Positions 1 to 13,009 of a stretch of 64,000 nt of DNA are shown here, piece by piece; within the stretch, counting starts at the first letter, position 1, and each line of letters begins with the position of its first letter. The position numbers were made by a program, and so were the translations under genes. The stretch is from the NCBI GenBank assembly GCA_920105625.2, contig OV050032.1:14044807-14108806 (forward strand), given 5' to 3'. Source of the DNA: Clusia tigrina (taxonomy: Eukaryota > Arthropoda > Insecta > Diptera > Clusiidae). The notes beneath the pieces were generated by a model. That model was not told the DNA's origin. It made no database searches and saw only the letters and a list, made by a program, of their open reading frames with translations.

Positions 1-171
1 GCTAATTTTTAGGGGTCTTCACACAGAGTATATGGCAGGCCTTTTAGTGGTCCATCAACGTAGTGTTTCCAAGCACAGAATTGAGGACGCGTGGTATCAC
101 TACGACCAAAAACTATAAGGACATTCTCTTAATAGGGCTATTCCCATAATTATAAGAGAAAGAGCTCAAGG

Positions 172-520
172 ATTTCAACTGGCCTTCTGGGCTACAGTGA
201 AGAGCTATTTCAACTGGCCTCCTGGGCTACAGTGAAGAGCAATTTCAACTGGCCTCCTGGGCTACAGTGAAGAGCTATTTCAACTGGCCTTCTGGGCTCC
301 AGTGAAGAGCTATTTCAACTGGCCTTCTGGGCTACAGTGAAGAGCTATTTCAACTGGCCTCCTGGGCTACAGTGAAGAGCTATTTCAACTGGCCTTCTGG
401 GCTACAGTGAAGAGCTATTTCAACTGGCGTTCTGGGCTACAGTGAAGAGCTATTTCAACTGGCGTTCTGGCCTACAGTGAAGAACAATTTCAACTGGCGT
501 TCTGGGCTACAGTGAAGAGC
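172..520. repeat. 35-bp minisatellite, about 10 copies
   Basis: Ten head-to-tail copies of a 35-bp unit containing CAACTGGCCTTCTGGGCTAC and then AGTGAAGAGC. Copies differ at a few sites (CCTTCT, CCTCCT or CGTTCT). The last copies carry the CGTTCT variant together, as expected from local expansion. I see no coding role. Confidence 0.95.
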
Positions 521-1939
521 AAAAATGTGACAAACAAACACACAAGTACCCTTGAGGCTGAACTGCCGATTGCAGCACATAAGAATCCACCATTGACGAC
601 TGAAAACTGAAGACTGAAGACTAATCGCACCTGCCAACCAGCGTGTAGGGAGCAACTTTAAACAAAAAATTCATTATTTAAGAATTATTGCGTTCGTTCC
701 CAAAAAGCGTGCGCCTCTTATATGGATTTATGGCACTTAAGTTTTCAATTTTAATATTGCTTTTATTTTTATTTTTGTTTTTGTTTTTGTTTTTGTTTTT
801 AACAAACAAATATCAAAAGACAAAAAAAGCAAACAAATTTCTCTCCCTTGCGGCGGCTTCACAGGCCTACGGGCACATCTCGAGAGTTCGGTCAATAGCA
901 CTGGGGAAACGCCTGATTTGCATATCAAGGCAGGCTTCTGGGGACTGAGCGACTGTTATAGCCAAGCTTTGTCTATTGTTGTTGTTGTTGTTGTGGTTGC
1001 TGTTGTTGTTGTTGTCGGAGTTTCAGCTCCGTGATAATAATGAGCAATTTTCAGCGAGACACTCTTCGATTTTCGTTGAGTGGTGCGGTGCTTGCCTACC
1101 CCGAGCGGCTGGCGTGGAATGCGTCTGAGCATCTGTTCGTTCGTCAGTCCGTCAGTCCGTCCGTCCATCCGTCCACGTGAGGCTAATTTTATATTAATGG
1201 CATTTTTTATTTAACTTTTTATTTACTCGCACTTGGCGTTGGTAGTGCCGCGCAGGTTAAACGCGTTGCTGTCGCGTATGGATGGAGTTGGATGCTGTTT
1301 AACTGACGGCAGCAACAACAACAACCACAATGACATGTCCACTGACATTATCAACAACAACCAGAGCCACAATATATTTAGTGTAAACGGCAATTCCCGT
1401 TTACAAACTTTTTGTTTGTAACATTAAAATTAACTATTTGTGTTTCATTCGTAATTTGTGCCTTCTCTTTTGTTTTAATTTACACGCAAATTTAACCAAG
1501 TTGGCGGTCGTGCGCGGAGTCGTTCGGTGAAAGTGGGCTGAGCAGTATTTATTTATTTTATTTTTTACTTTTTCTTGTTGCAACTTTTGTCAACGACAAA
1601 CACAGGATTTTAATACTTTTTTTATGTTGATTTCATTTTGTGCCTCAATTCACAATTCTTTCCTTTCAATACCGAACATTTTACATTGACGATTCTGGCC
1701 CACTTTTTTGAGGCCTCTTCCATCTGGTTTCGACGCCGATCCATTATTTTTTCAAGATTATGCGTAGGTGCAGCACAGAACCTCTCAGCTGGATTGTGTT
1801 ACGTTCACAGACTCTCTAGATATTTCGACTGTCTGTACATGTCCTCATCAGGGGCAGTTTCGTCACTCATTGACTAGGATATCCGTATGGAAATTTTCAC
1901 TAAACCTTCTCCCTGAAATTCTGAGGTGAAACCAAAATA
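521..1939. other. Intergenic stretch without a supported gene
   Basis: AT-rich DNA with a (TTTTTG)n tract near 764-800, a TTG-rich tract near 975-1017 and short CAA runs near 1312-1370. The short open frames here have low-complexity composition and no recognisable domain. Confidence 0.6.
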
Positions 1940-2209
1940 AATGAGTTATCGATTGCGCCGACTGCAGATAGTTGAGTTATCGATACATAGACTGAAGATA
2001 GTTGAGTTATCGATTACGCCGACTGAAGATAGTTGAGTTATCGATTTCGTGGACTGACTGTGATTGAGTTTGTGATTACATAGATTGACTATGATATAGT
2101 TATCGATTACGTGGACTGACTGTGATTGAGTTATCGATTACATAGACTGAGTATGATAGAGTTATCGATTTCGCCGACTGACTGTGATTGAGTTTTTGAT
2201 TACATAGAC
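1940..2209. repeat. Degenerate ~33-bp tandem repeat (GAGTTATCGATT core)
   Basis: About eight imperfect copies of a unit built on GAGTTATCGATT followed by a CCGACTGA or ATAGACTGA half. Two alternating variants (ACGCCGACTG and ACATAGACTG) suggest a two-unit higher-order repeat. The ATCGAT palindrome occurs in most copies. Confidence 0.85.
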
Positions 2210-2228
2210 CAAAATAAACACCTTCGTG

Positions 2229-3830
2229 ACTTTAATTTGTAATATTATTACTATTATTATCCCTTACACCACAATGAATTATGTCTGCAAGAGTTAAGGG
2301 TGTCTAGTATGAGTGACTAGTAGATTAGATTTATTTAAGAGTGTTATACACCGCGACCTGCAAGATCTATTGTGATGCAGATGAGGATAGTCTCATCTAT
2401 AGATCTTCTGTCAGATTGATTTCCGATAGGAATTCATGGATTTCTGAGGGATCAAGTTGAGGAATCTGCTCATATCTAAGAGATATTCTCCAAAACACCT
2501 GTGTCTTTTGTGTGCCAAAGGTCCGCAATCTATGATCAGGTGCAATGAGGTATCGTTACTTTCTCCACAGAATCTACAAATGGCATCTGACGATATACCC
2601 TACTTTAATATTATTATTTATTGTGTGAAGGGGATTTAAGGACCACGACCTTTCGATCTATTGTGCCCCCCATCAGAGGTTCAAAGTACATCTTTGAGTC
2701 CTATCCTCTGGATAAACGTGTTGACAAGTTTTGGCTCCAGAGGTTTCACATCACTGGCAGAGCCCTGGAAGAATCCCAAGTATTTCCTGCGGGTGTGCAT
2801 GAGAGTCGGACATTCTGTCAAAACATGCAAAGATGTCTCCTCTTCCTCCATACAGAATCTGCAGGAGCCTTCCGAGGTGACTCCCATCCTCACCATACAT
2901 ATGTGAGTTCAGTTTACAGTGTCCTGTGAGTAGGCCTGTCATCATCCTAAGATTATTCTTAGTGATTCTTAGTGATTATTATAGAGGGATTCGAATCTTT
3001 TTAGGTGGTATGTCCCTAGCAGAGTCTTTGATACCCTCTGGTGGTTTATGCCTATGGTGTCCCTCATCGATCCTACGCTAGCTGAACAGCTTGCCCTTGC
3101 CTACACCACAGAAGGGTTCTCGGTGATAATAATATGAGGACAATCCTGATTGCACTTATTAAGTAACGAAGGAATTGTAATCGTTAATATACGAATAAGT
3201 GAAAGTGGAAGAGGAGGAAACATCAAGTCTTAGAAATCATATTCCTCATAAAGGTTATATCTCCAGTTCAAAGAATGAACACAATGGAATATCGTACTAT
3301 AAGATAGATACATGGAATTGGAGAGGAAAAGCAATAAACCCTACTTATTCATATGATACTTGAGTCTACAGTGTCCGCTTAAATACCTGTGATGATTCTT
3401 AACTTACTCCGAGGCATATTTATTAACTCCTTAACTCTTTTTGGATTAACATTTCCCAGAAGAGCTTTGGACTGTCTTAATCCCTAAAGATTTTTCCAGG
3501 TTCGACTTCTATTTGCATCTGTACACTTCTTCAGCAGACCTCCCATGGTATTGGATGATAGTCAACAGAAGTGTTCAGGCTGTTGAACTCACAAACTCAC
3601 CCTTCCTTGCTAAGCTATCAGCCTTCTCATTTCCCTCTACTCCTATGTGGCCTGGTACCCACAGTAGAGATGGCTTGTTGCTACTGCCTAGGGAGTTCAG
3701 TTTCCCAACACAGCCCCAAATGAGTAGTAGCAGCCAAGAATTTCGTCTCGAAGAGAATATGCTTAGAGGGAAGCATTTTGAACCAAGCCCTGACGGAGGT
3801 CGGCTAAAAAAATTTCATATTGATTGAGAA
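2229..3830 (-). mobile_element. Non-LTR retrotransposon remnant A (3' end: RNase H and zinc-motif C-terminus), interrupted by remnant B
   Basis: Read on the minus strand, 3730-3575 encodes an RNase H fragment with the signature WVPGHIGVEGNEKADSLARK, ending in a stop. After a decayed stretch, 3400-3347 reads GHCRLKYHMNK. The frame resumes at 2596 as GISSDAICRFCGE...TSLHLIIDC, a C-x2-C...H...C motif typical of the C-terminus of I/Jockey-type elements, and ends at a TGA near 2413. The 3' tail near 2264-2229 is TAA-rich, as in I-clade elements. A stop codon next to the insertion site and frameshifts show that it is dead. The gap between the two halves is filled by remnant B. Clade assignment comes from motifs only. 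Confidence 0.8.
2606..3337 (-). mobile_element. 5'-truncated non-LTR retrotransposon copy B1, nested in remnant A
   Basis: A 732-bp insertion on the minus strand flanked by a 9-bp direct repeat ACCCTACTT (2597-2605 and 3338-3346), taken as the target-site duplication. It ends in a TAA-rich tail at 2606-2625. The minus-strand frame 2896-2681 (71 aa) carries CRFCMEEEETSLHVLTECP, the C-terminal C-C-H-C motif of I/Jockey-like elements. It is closely related to the equivalent part of remnant A. An upstream frame reading GHCKLNSHM is one frame off, so a frameshift separates the two pieces. A near-identical copy lies at 26.6-27.3 kb. Confidence 0.85.
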
Positions 3831-5154
3831 AATAGTGGCGAATAGAATACCGTTGAAGACTTGAAAATGGTAGAGTAGAAATGTAAATAAACATTGCTTC
3901 AAAATGTAATTTAATTCTACTTAATTCCAGTACACCTCGAGACCCAGTTCAATATATTTCATCTCCGTACTTCCTTTGAGAATTTAGCTAATGTGAAGAT
4001 TTTAACACAAAGAAGAAAATACAAGATCTGGTTACGATGGAAACGAGCAGGAACTGAAAAGTGGAGGGGTATTTTCACAGAGAACATATTCAAAATGGCC
4101 TCTCAGGGAGTCCAGTACTCTTGTCAACAATTCATGGGCCACTTGCTGTAGAATTTCCCACTGACTCAGAGCTGATTTTTATAATAACTGCGTAGAAAAC
4201 GTTTGCAAATCAATATGAGCATTCATCCGGAAAACTACGAGCACTCAATGGAATTGCATGAACAAGAAAATTCTAAACAAACATGCCATCCACATGGAAG
4301 ACGCCTCCTTCTCAACGCGTGCAAGTGACAGCGGCGAAAGTGGTGCCAGAGAAAGTGGTTGCTTTGTTTATGAATGTTGTGAATATCGTGTTTCCTTGGA
4401 ATTCTGCGAAGGAAGCAGTCAGCCAGGACAAGCCACAAGTGACAACTGCACCTTTGCACCATGAACACCGAATGCCGCTGGGGTCAAAACACACTCTGCC
4501 CAGCCACGGAAAGGGGTCGCACAATTTCCGTCAACGTGCGGCGCTTTCGATTTTCAAAACGCTTGTCCTGCTCAGGGACTCATGGCTCAGCCTGACGGGT
4601 GCAGGTATCAGCCGACTTAAATACTCAGAAGGCGTTCACGGATTATTCCGGCGCCTGAAAGTATGTTCTTGTTTTCATTCCCAAGCCGCTGGCGCAGCAA
4701 CATCAGCCCAGATGTCCCTGAGCTGATCTTCCTCGCAAGCGCGTATTTGAAAAATGTGTTTTCTTACCGAAATTTGCTTTTCAAATTTCACGCAAATTTG
4801 AATGAATGTGAAAGTCTCCTTTGCGAGCATAAATTAAGCAGCTCCAAGCGTGTATTTTAACTTAATTTATGTCGGCAGAAAACGGTGAGAAAATGTTGCC
4901 AAAAATCCATTAATATGCATGCGACTCGGAGAAGAAATTAACACCGAATAAATAAGTAAACAAATGCATATACATACGAGTATATAAGTTCATTAAGAGT
5001 CGGCGATAAGCCCAATTCACGCTCAGGTCAAGGCACCAGCGTTTAGAATACAATCTTCGGACAGAAAATCTGCTGCCGAGCGGCCGAAAGAAAGTTTCTT
5101 TCTGGCGCTGCGGTTTCAATTTCTAATTTCAAACCTTAACTTCTTCAGTCGTTT
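3831..5154. other. Intergenic stretch without a supported gene
   Basis: Contains an open frame at 4283-4726 (147 codons) with no recognisable domain and ordinary fly-intergenic composition. I do not call it a gene. Nothing else is evident. Confidence 0.55.
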
Positions 5155-5174
5155 GTTGCTGCTGCTGCTGCTGC

Positions 5175-5213
<39 letters not shown>
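5155..5213. repeat. (CTG)n-(TTG)n microsatellite
   Basis: Run of CTG units that passes into TTG units. On the minus strand it reads CAA then CAG. No flanking gene gives it a coding frame. Confidence 0.9.
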
Positions 5214-5764
5214 ACACAATTTTGCTGTATGCTAAGTTACTGTTTTAAATTTATTTTAATTGGTTTCTAATATTATTGATTGGCATTTTTCAACGCGAAA
5301 GTTGGAAGCGCCACCACGGAAACGTTCACCGCACAAACACTGTTTACATCATCACTGCACGCCGCGCAAGGACGAAGGCAAAATACGCGGCTGTTGTTGC
5401 CACTTTCTTATTACGAGTATTTCCAGGTATTTGTATTGTTTCTTGTCTATATTTGTTTTGTATTTGTTTTGGCCAAACCAACTACTCGTACACCTGAAAC
5501 AGCCGATGGCCGTGTAACCAAAGCAACGCGTACTCAGTCGTAGCCATGCGCCAACTGGCGCTGATTGCTGGCAACTGAGGCAACCAAACCCAGCCCCGCC
5601 GCTAGCAGTGGCCCGACGGCGAATGCCAGAGACGCATTCAGTGGTGGAGCTCTCTTAAGTGTGGTTCCACGGTGCAGTCTGCCGCACGGTGCAGCTGGGC
5701 GTATGTGTAGCAGCGAACTGAACTGAGCTGGTCAATAAATCGCCTGGTGGGGTCGGGCCTGACC

Positions 5765-5899
5765 AACCAACCAACCAACCAACCAACCAACCAACCAACC
5801 AACCAACCAACCGACCGACCGACCGACCGACCGACCGACCGACCGACCGACCGACCGACCGACCGACCGACCGACCGACCGACCGACCGACCGACCGAC
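5765..5899. repeat. Compound tetranucleotide microsatellite (AACC)12-(GACC)~22
   Basis: Twelve perfect AACC units (5765-5812) change abruptly to about 22 perfect GACC units (5813-5899). The two blocks differ by one transition. All frames are open on the minus strand, giving spurious peptides rich in VGRS and VGWL. Confidence 0.95.
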
Positions 5900-6570
5900 G
5901 GACTCTGTGCTTAAGGGTTGTTGGGCAAACGTATTGGGAGTGGTTAACACAGTGGGCCACTCGTGACTACATGTGCGTGTGCGGGTGGGCAACTGTGAGA
6001 TAATTTGTAAGCAGCGTAGTCGCTTGACCACGCAATCGCAACAACAACAACAAACACAACCACAACAAGAGCCTTCGTTTGGGTTCACAACCACAGCAAA
6101 TCGTGCCGCCCAGTTTTTGGTTTTGTTGAGTACGAATACTCGTAATTGCAGACGTGCTCTTCAGCTTATTAATTACGCTTCTCAAGGAATAGTGCTTCAC
6201 CAATGCAAATGTTCATATTCGTATATAAAAATACAATTGTTCATAGAAAAAAACCCTTCCTTATTCATAAGAATCCATTTTTGTTTTATTTTGTGTCTTT
6301 TTATCACACCACGACACTGAACTGTACCTGCTTCGGCTGGCCAAGGACCTCGCTACGCAAGAGGACCAATCTGGTTTTTGTGGAATTGTATTAACGACGA
6401 CGGTGATCAACCCCACAACTGATCTTTCGTTTGACTTTTGACTGCAGTGGTTGGTGCGACAAAATGACACTCAAAAATAAGCAAATAGCACACCAGAGAT
6501 CCTTGCACCAGTTTCACCATCCTCAGATATCGAGTGAATCGCTTAAAATGAAATATGAAGCCGGGCTCTG
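5900..6570. other. Intergenic stretch without a supported gene
   Basis: Contains a CAACAA-rich patch near 6038-6070 and AT-rich DNA. No exon-like signal that I can support. Confidence 0.5.
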
Positions 6571-7066
6571 TGGTACTGGGTACTGAGGTACTGGGTACTG
6601 AGGTACTGGGTACTGAGGTACTGGCATCTGAGGTACTGAGTTACTGAGTACTGAGGTACTGGCTTCTGCGGTACTGAGTTACTGCTTGCTGAGGTACTTT
6701 GTATTGAGTTACTGGTTACTGCGATACTGGGTACTAAGTTACTGGGTAATGAGGCACTGGCTTCTGAGTTACTGGGTACTGAGGCACTTGGCTCTGAAGA
6801 ACTGAGGTATTGGGTACTGAGGTAATGTGTTCTGAGGTGCTGCCTTCTGGGTTACTGGCTTCTGAGTTACTGGGTACTGCGGCACTGTGCTCTGGGGTAG
6901 TGAGGTACTGGGTTCTGAGGTACTGAGTTACTGGGTACTGAGGCAGTGGGCTCTGAGGTACTGAGGTATTGAGTACTCAGGAACTGTGTTCTGAGCTACT
7001 CCGCACTGAGGTACTGGCTTTTGAGGTACTGGATACTGAGGTTCTGGGTACTGAGGTACTGGTATT
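6571..7066. repeat. Degenerate ACTGAGGT/ACTGGGT minisatellite
   Basis: About 500 bp of imperfect 7-8-bp units alternating GGTACTGG, GTACTGAG, CTTCTGAG and related forms, with a roughly 15-bp dimer. It is strand-asymmetric: G and T are on the + strand and C is depleted. Stops occur in every frame, so it is not coding. Confidence 0.9.
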
Positions 7067-10000
7067 CATGACTGCGAGGAAATTGACGAACCGTACCTAG
7101 AAATCAAAAAGATGCAGGAGATATTCCTAAGTTGAATGTTATCACGCAGATGTTGAACCAATGGGAAGGCTGATCAGGGTAATGAGACTTTGTCGGTCGT
7201 CACAAGTGTTTAATAGGTGGGACATATTTTTTCTCTATCTTAGCATATAGGATAGTTTTGTAAAGGATGCTCCTTTAAGTGGGCCGACAAATGCTCCTGA
7301 TTTTCAAATGAAAGTACGAGTAGCAACCAATTTCTTCGATGATGCCTCTGCTAGGGTATGGTCTGCCTCTTTCTATCATCTGCTAAATCAGACTTTTCGT
7401 ACATATTCTCTCGGACTGATTATGGCCACTCCAATGCGAGTTGAACGCCTCTTCAATTCCCAGGAAATATTCACAATACCACTCACTGACTTTGAACTAA
7501 TTAGAGGTGCCAGTGACCAGGACAGGGCTCAGCGAAATGCCACCAGCTTCGCAGCCACCATATACGGGCACACGGGCACGGAAAGGCTACTCGCGCATAT
7601 TTTGCGAGTGTGCGATTATATTCAATGTAGATATGTAGATTCATATGTGTAGATTGTCTGTTCACATGCTTACTCTTTACAGCATTTGCCATTAACTCCA
7701 ATTCAACTTGCCACATATGCCACCGAACTGCATGTAGGGCACCACATGCGAGTACAAGCAACGTTGCTACACTTTTGCTGCATGCCCGTTAAAAGGTGTG
7801 TAATTAGCTATAAAAATATGCACGAAGACTGCGGACGGAGTGACCCAGACCAGACCAGACCAGACCCGCCCAGTGTGAGCCAAATAAGTTAACAATGATG
7901 TGTGGAAAGGGTCCGGAAGGGGGTTGGGGGGGTGACGGTAATGGAGGCAAATATGTAGCTTGAAGCTTCACATCACAACCGTATCGCAGCACAGCACGTA
8001 CGACCCCAGGCCTAGAAAAATTGTAAGCGCTGCATAAATTCTTAAAGGTCATCGCTTGAAGTTAACAAACAACAACAATAACAGCATAACAAATGAAAGC
8101 AACAAGTAAACAATAAAAAAAACTCAATAAAAAAATTTTCAACGAACACAAAAAAGCGTTTAAACAAAATTATGATACAAAAGAAAAATAATAGTAATGC
8201 TAAATAATGCTAAACTAAGGCAGACTCGTACATGAATTAACCATATTTCAATTTACAGTTAAAAGCTGTCGCGTCATGTTGGTTGTAGCCGTAAATGTTT
8301 TCTGGCTTTTGTTGCTATTACCATTAAATTAACGCAGAGCCGTCAAAATAATCCGACAATATGCGAAGGGAGGCATTCCACTCGCATTCCACAGATATTT
8401 CCTTCGTTTTTTCTCGTTGTTGTTTTGTTGTTTTTGTGGTTTTGTTTTTGTAATAATGCCTGAGCTTAAGCAGCTTAGTCGAGCCGTGAGCGCGCGCAGA
8501 GGGCAAAAGAGCGCCGCTGCGCTGCAGGTTGCTGCCTGTGTGCGAGCGCGAAGATGTCCGAACTGGATGAATGGATTCTTAAGCGAACGCTGCCAAGCAC
8601 GAAAGCATTTTTTAACCACTCTTTTCTCGCTGCTTTGTTTTTCACTTTGAGGCCAGGCACACTCGCTCTGAACGGAATTTGTGTGTAATTTGGTTTATTT
8701 CACAATTACAGCAGAACATTTAATAACGCCACTCTTCAAATTGCAATGAATATTATTAATAAACAATTTTGTTTTACACGTATTATTTTTGTTTATTGTG
8801 TGTTATTTTGTTTCTTGCCTAGGCAATTCTTCACGAGGCTACACTCCACGATTTAACTCGACTCGACTCGACTCGAGCGACGCGCGGCTGCAAGTAAACT
8901 AAACTGAAAAATTCCATGCGAACCACCGCAGCGATAATGAACTGAAGTCAGTCCGAAAACTCGAAATGCTTAGGCTGCGACTGGCTGCGGCAGACGCAAA
9001 AAAGACGTGCTTCATGTGTGCTATGCTCGCTTCACAAGTGTGCAGCGAGCAGAGGAGCATGGGTGAAAACGATAAAGTAGTTAAAGACGAAGAAGAAGAA
9101 GTGGCAGCGGCGACAGCGACAGTGACGGTGGCGGTGACGGCAGCAGCAGCAGCTGTACAGGAGGAAGAAGATGTGCACATACTCGTACATACATATGTAT
9201 GTACATATATATTACAAAAGCAGCACAGACGACGGCTCAGTTAGAGCCTGGCCTGACTCAACATAACTTCGTAGATAGAAAAGCTACACGCACACACGCA
9301 CACACACTTTGTTCATACACACAGTTGCAGCTGGAGTGGATCACAGCTTCTGTTATTTGTAACTATTTTGATGTTTGGCTTGCAGTGGCTTTCTACGAGC
9401 ATTATGCAAGCAGCTCAGTTCTAAAAGTTTCCATTATCACTTGTCTAGAAACACAATTAGTGCAGCTGAATATTGTGAATCATACTCGTAACTCCATGAA
9501 GAGTTTCGAAAATCTTGCTGAATTGAAACCTAAGCGACTTCAAAGCCATAAGTAGATACTCGTACCTCACAGGACAGGACATAAAGGGATATAATCGAAA
9601 ACTCTGTAGATAGTTGTCCTTAAGAAAGAGTGAGTACAATTAGCCGTATAAGGAATTATTCCCTTAAGGCGTTCGAACAACATACCCCCAAGGGCCATTC
9701 TTCAATTGCTGAACTCCATTAGCAATTAAAAGTTCCTAACAGAAATTAGCATGGCGTGATACCGAATCTGCCATAAGTTAGCCTATTTATCCAATATAAG
9801 CTAATGTAAATTAAACCAATCTAATCTAAAATGTCAGTTATTGTAGGGGTGACTTGCAGTGAGAAATCGGTTATATGGAGCAATGTATGCAAGTTCTTAT
9901 AATTAAAGTGAGGCGAGGTAAGTCGAAATGACTGAAAATCGAATCCCTTAATCCACACTTTCGATAATTTCAGGAAGTTGAAGAATTCGGAAACGGCAGC

Positions 10001-10947
10001 GTCCTCCGACCACAATAGAGCAATGGTGCAACGCTTGGCATTGCATTCAACTACGCACCCGGTTGTTAATCGTACCTGCGGCCGGGAACTTTTTGTGCAC
10101 CCCTCGCTTGTGCTGCATTTAAGCTCACATGCAGCTACGATTAAACTGCATTGAAGCTCGAATTGGGATTTGTATGAGGAGCACGCATATATAATTCTTC
10201 ATACGTACTCTAGTGGCTGTATGTGTTCAGTGACTCTTTCTGCTCATCCAAAGTATGACGACCTAAAAATGTGCTCGACTGTATTGAGTATCTTTATGGG
10301 AATGTGCATCGAAACAACAACAACAACAACAACAACAACATCATCAACATTAACAACAGCAACAACATCAACAACAGTGAAAAGAAGCAGAAGACGAAGA
10401 AGAACAAAAACCAGAAACAGAACATCTTGGAACAGCGAGCCAGCGAGGCAGCCAGTTCAATGTAGTTGCTATTATAATAATTTGTACGATTTTATTGCCA
10501 CATGCTCAAGTGCTGCAGAGGCAGCCACCGCTGCTACTGCCGCTGCCACTGCTACTGCCGCTGATGCTGTTGCTCTTGCTGTAGTTGCTGAATGCATGTG
10601 AGTATGTGGCACATGCTTGGCATGGAATCGCATGGAAAACGTTGATAACTGATCAAGTGTACTGATCTGGCATATTAGCATGGCAGCCTGCCGCCAGCCT
10701 CTTTCTATTAGAACCGCTCTTGCGTTGCGCCGCTCTGCGCGGTACTGTGCTGCTCGTTCTGCCGCTGCGTTGCAGTTAATCCGTTTGTTTGTACGTTTTG
10801 CATTAGCGCGCGCTGTTGTGCGACGTCAATCTGCGGATACAAACGAAGGAGGGGCACAGAGTTGCACAGTGACGCACACGGTTCAGATTTTGATGAAGGG
10901 GAAGGGGGTTTTACTAAGGTTTTTGTAGCAGTTAAATCATATATTTC
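7067..10947. other. Intergenic stretch with simple repeats only
   Basis: Holds CAA and TTG tracts (about 8065, 8410-8455, 10313-10342), a (GACTC)4 run near 8858-8878 and a (CA)n patch near 9288-9308. A GC-richer patch at about 8470-8600 and 8860-9030 could be promoter-like, but no supported exon follows. The open frame at 7308-7652 (114 codons) has no domain that I recognise. Confidence 0.5.
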
Positions 10948-11635
10948 GAGAGTGATCTGTCACGAAAGGAGAGTAATAACCACGAAACTAGAGTAATCTA
11001 CCACACAAGAGAGTGATCTATTATGAAAAGAGAATAATAACCACGAAACGAGAGTAATCTACCACACAAAGAGAGTGATCTGTCACGAAAGGAGAGTAAT
11101 AACCACGAAACTAGAGTAATCTACCACACAAGGAGAGTGATCCATCATGAAAAGAGAGTAATAACCACGAAACTAGAGTAATCTACCACACAAGGAGAGT
11201 GATCCATCATGAAAAGAGAGTAATAACCACGAAACTAGAGTAATCTACCACACAAGGAGAGTGATCTATCATGAAAAGAGAGTAATAACCACGAAACTAG
11301 AGTAATCTACCACACAAGAGAGTGATCTATTATGAAAAGAGAATAATAACCACGAAACGAGAGTAATCTACCAAACAAGTAGAGTGATCTATCATGAAAA
11401 GAGGGTAATAACCACGAAACTAGAGTAATCTACCACACAAGGAGAGAGATCTATCATGAAAAGAGGGTAATAACCACGAAACTAGAGTAATCTACCACAC
11501 AAGGAGAGAGATCTATCATGAAAAGAGATTAATCACCACGAAACGAGAGTAATCTACCACACAAGGAGAGTGATCTATCACGAAAGGAGAGTAATCACCA
11601 CGAAAGAAGAGTCATTTACCATGAGAGAAAAGAGC
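10948..11635. repeat. 61-62-bp minisatellite with three-part substructure, about 11 copies
   Basis: The spacing between successive CCACGAAA(C) motifs is 61 or 62 bp throughout. Each unit splits into three related 20-21-bp subunits, beginning GAGTGATCTATCATGAAAAG, GAGTAATAACCACGAAACTA and GAGTAATCTACCACACAAGG. The array is therefore a trimeric higher-order repeat of a 20-bp ancestor. Confidence 0.95.
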
Positions 11636-12978
11636 TTTAAATTGCAGGAAACACTCCAATTCATATTCTTCTCTTTATGCCTAGGCCGAAGACCACAGTT
11701 GTCGGGCCCCCTTTACTAGGGACGACACTGGCGTGTAAATATTTTTGAACTTCTTTCTTCGTTTGATTGTGGCTATTTAAAAAGTATTCCTTTTTTTATT
11801 TAACGCTGGATTCTTTTTCAACAGAAGAGTTTATTGATTCGAGTGTGGAGTGTAGCGTGATAGGCTCACTGGCCGGTGAGGGAGAAGGAGGGTGTGTGCG
11901 CCTGTGTTTTTATGTTTCTGCTGAAAGCCACTCGGTGTGGTCATGAAATAAATTCGCTTTGGCATTCCTGGGGGTGAGGACACCCCCTCTCTGTATCCGC
12001 CAAATGCAATGCAGCTGATAACTGGCTTGCCATGGGGTGCGAGTGGAGTGGGTGGGTGTAGGAGATGGATCTGTGCGTGTTAGCACAAAAGCGGTTTAAT
12101 TGAGTTAAGTGTGGAAAATCTTAGAAAATGATGCGGCACTGTGACCCAGCCGCCGCCTACTTGCACACTTCACTGCACAGTTCAAGATGAGGCTGCTTAA
12201 AATACGGCCGTCTGTGTGGCCAGCGAGAATATTCGAGTGCGCCTTCCTTCACTGGTGGGAGGCCAGTGACGGTGACACGCATTGCTGCGGCAGATTTTCT
12301 TTTCCTGCCTGTCATTTTAATTACTTCACATGCAAATAGGCGCCAAGAACTCGTTTGGCAAAAGACTTCCTCCAAGCGCAACTGGTGCTCTTTCACCATC
12401 CAGTCTCGGCGAGAAGCGTATATTCAAAACAGAAAAAGAAAACATGGATGGAGGCATCAACTTTCAGTTCAGCTGCGGCCTCATCCCACTTTCACTACAG
12501 CCAAAACTCATGCTAGCAGAAAGAAAAGTAGAAAAAAACGCGGAAAGGAAATCTTCCTAGCTTATCAATAGAACTGGTAACGTGAGCATTGAGGAGGTCT
12601 GGCAAGATATTTTGTTGCCTTGTCCAATAAAGTGGTTGAGAAAATAGAACCACTTGGATCCGGTTCATCTTCCTCGAAACTATTTTGGCATATATTTTCA
12701 TACGAATTATGCTATCTTCAGTTAAACCAGCTTGTACGAAGTGTTGAGGATTTGGAAAGCTCTGAGTTGTCTGTTCCAGTGTATCACTACTTAAACCGAT
12801 CTCAGTGGACCCGATTCTCTGGGGAAAAAAGAGTTGGCAATTCGCTCTCGGCTTCTTACATTTGGCTCTTTATAATGCGCCACTCACTCACTCAGATACA
12901 ATTCCCCAAAAATAAGTAACTGAGATTTCCCAGAAATAGGCCTTTGTTTATTTCATATTATGGACGAGAGAGGTTGCC

Positions 12979-13009
<31 letters not shown>

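Noticed and set aside
4283..4726. 147-codon + strand frame
   Set aside because: No domain, no splice or promoter context; overlapping frames of similar length on both strands suggest chance.
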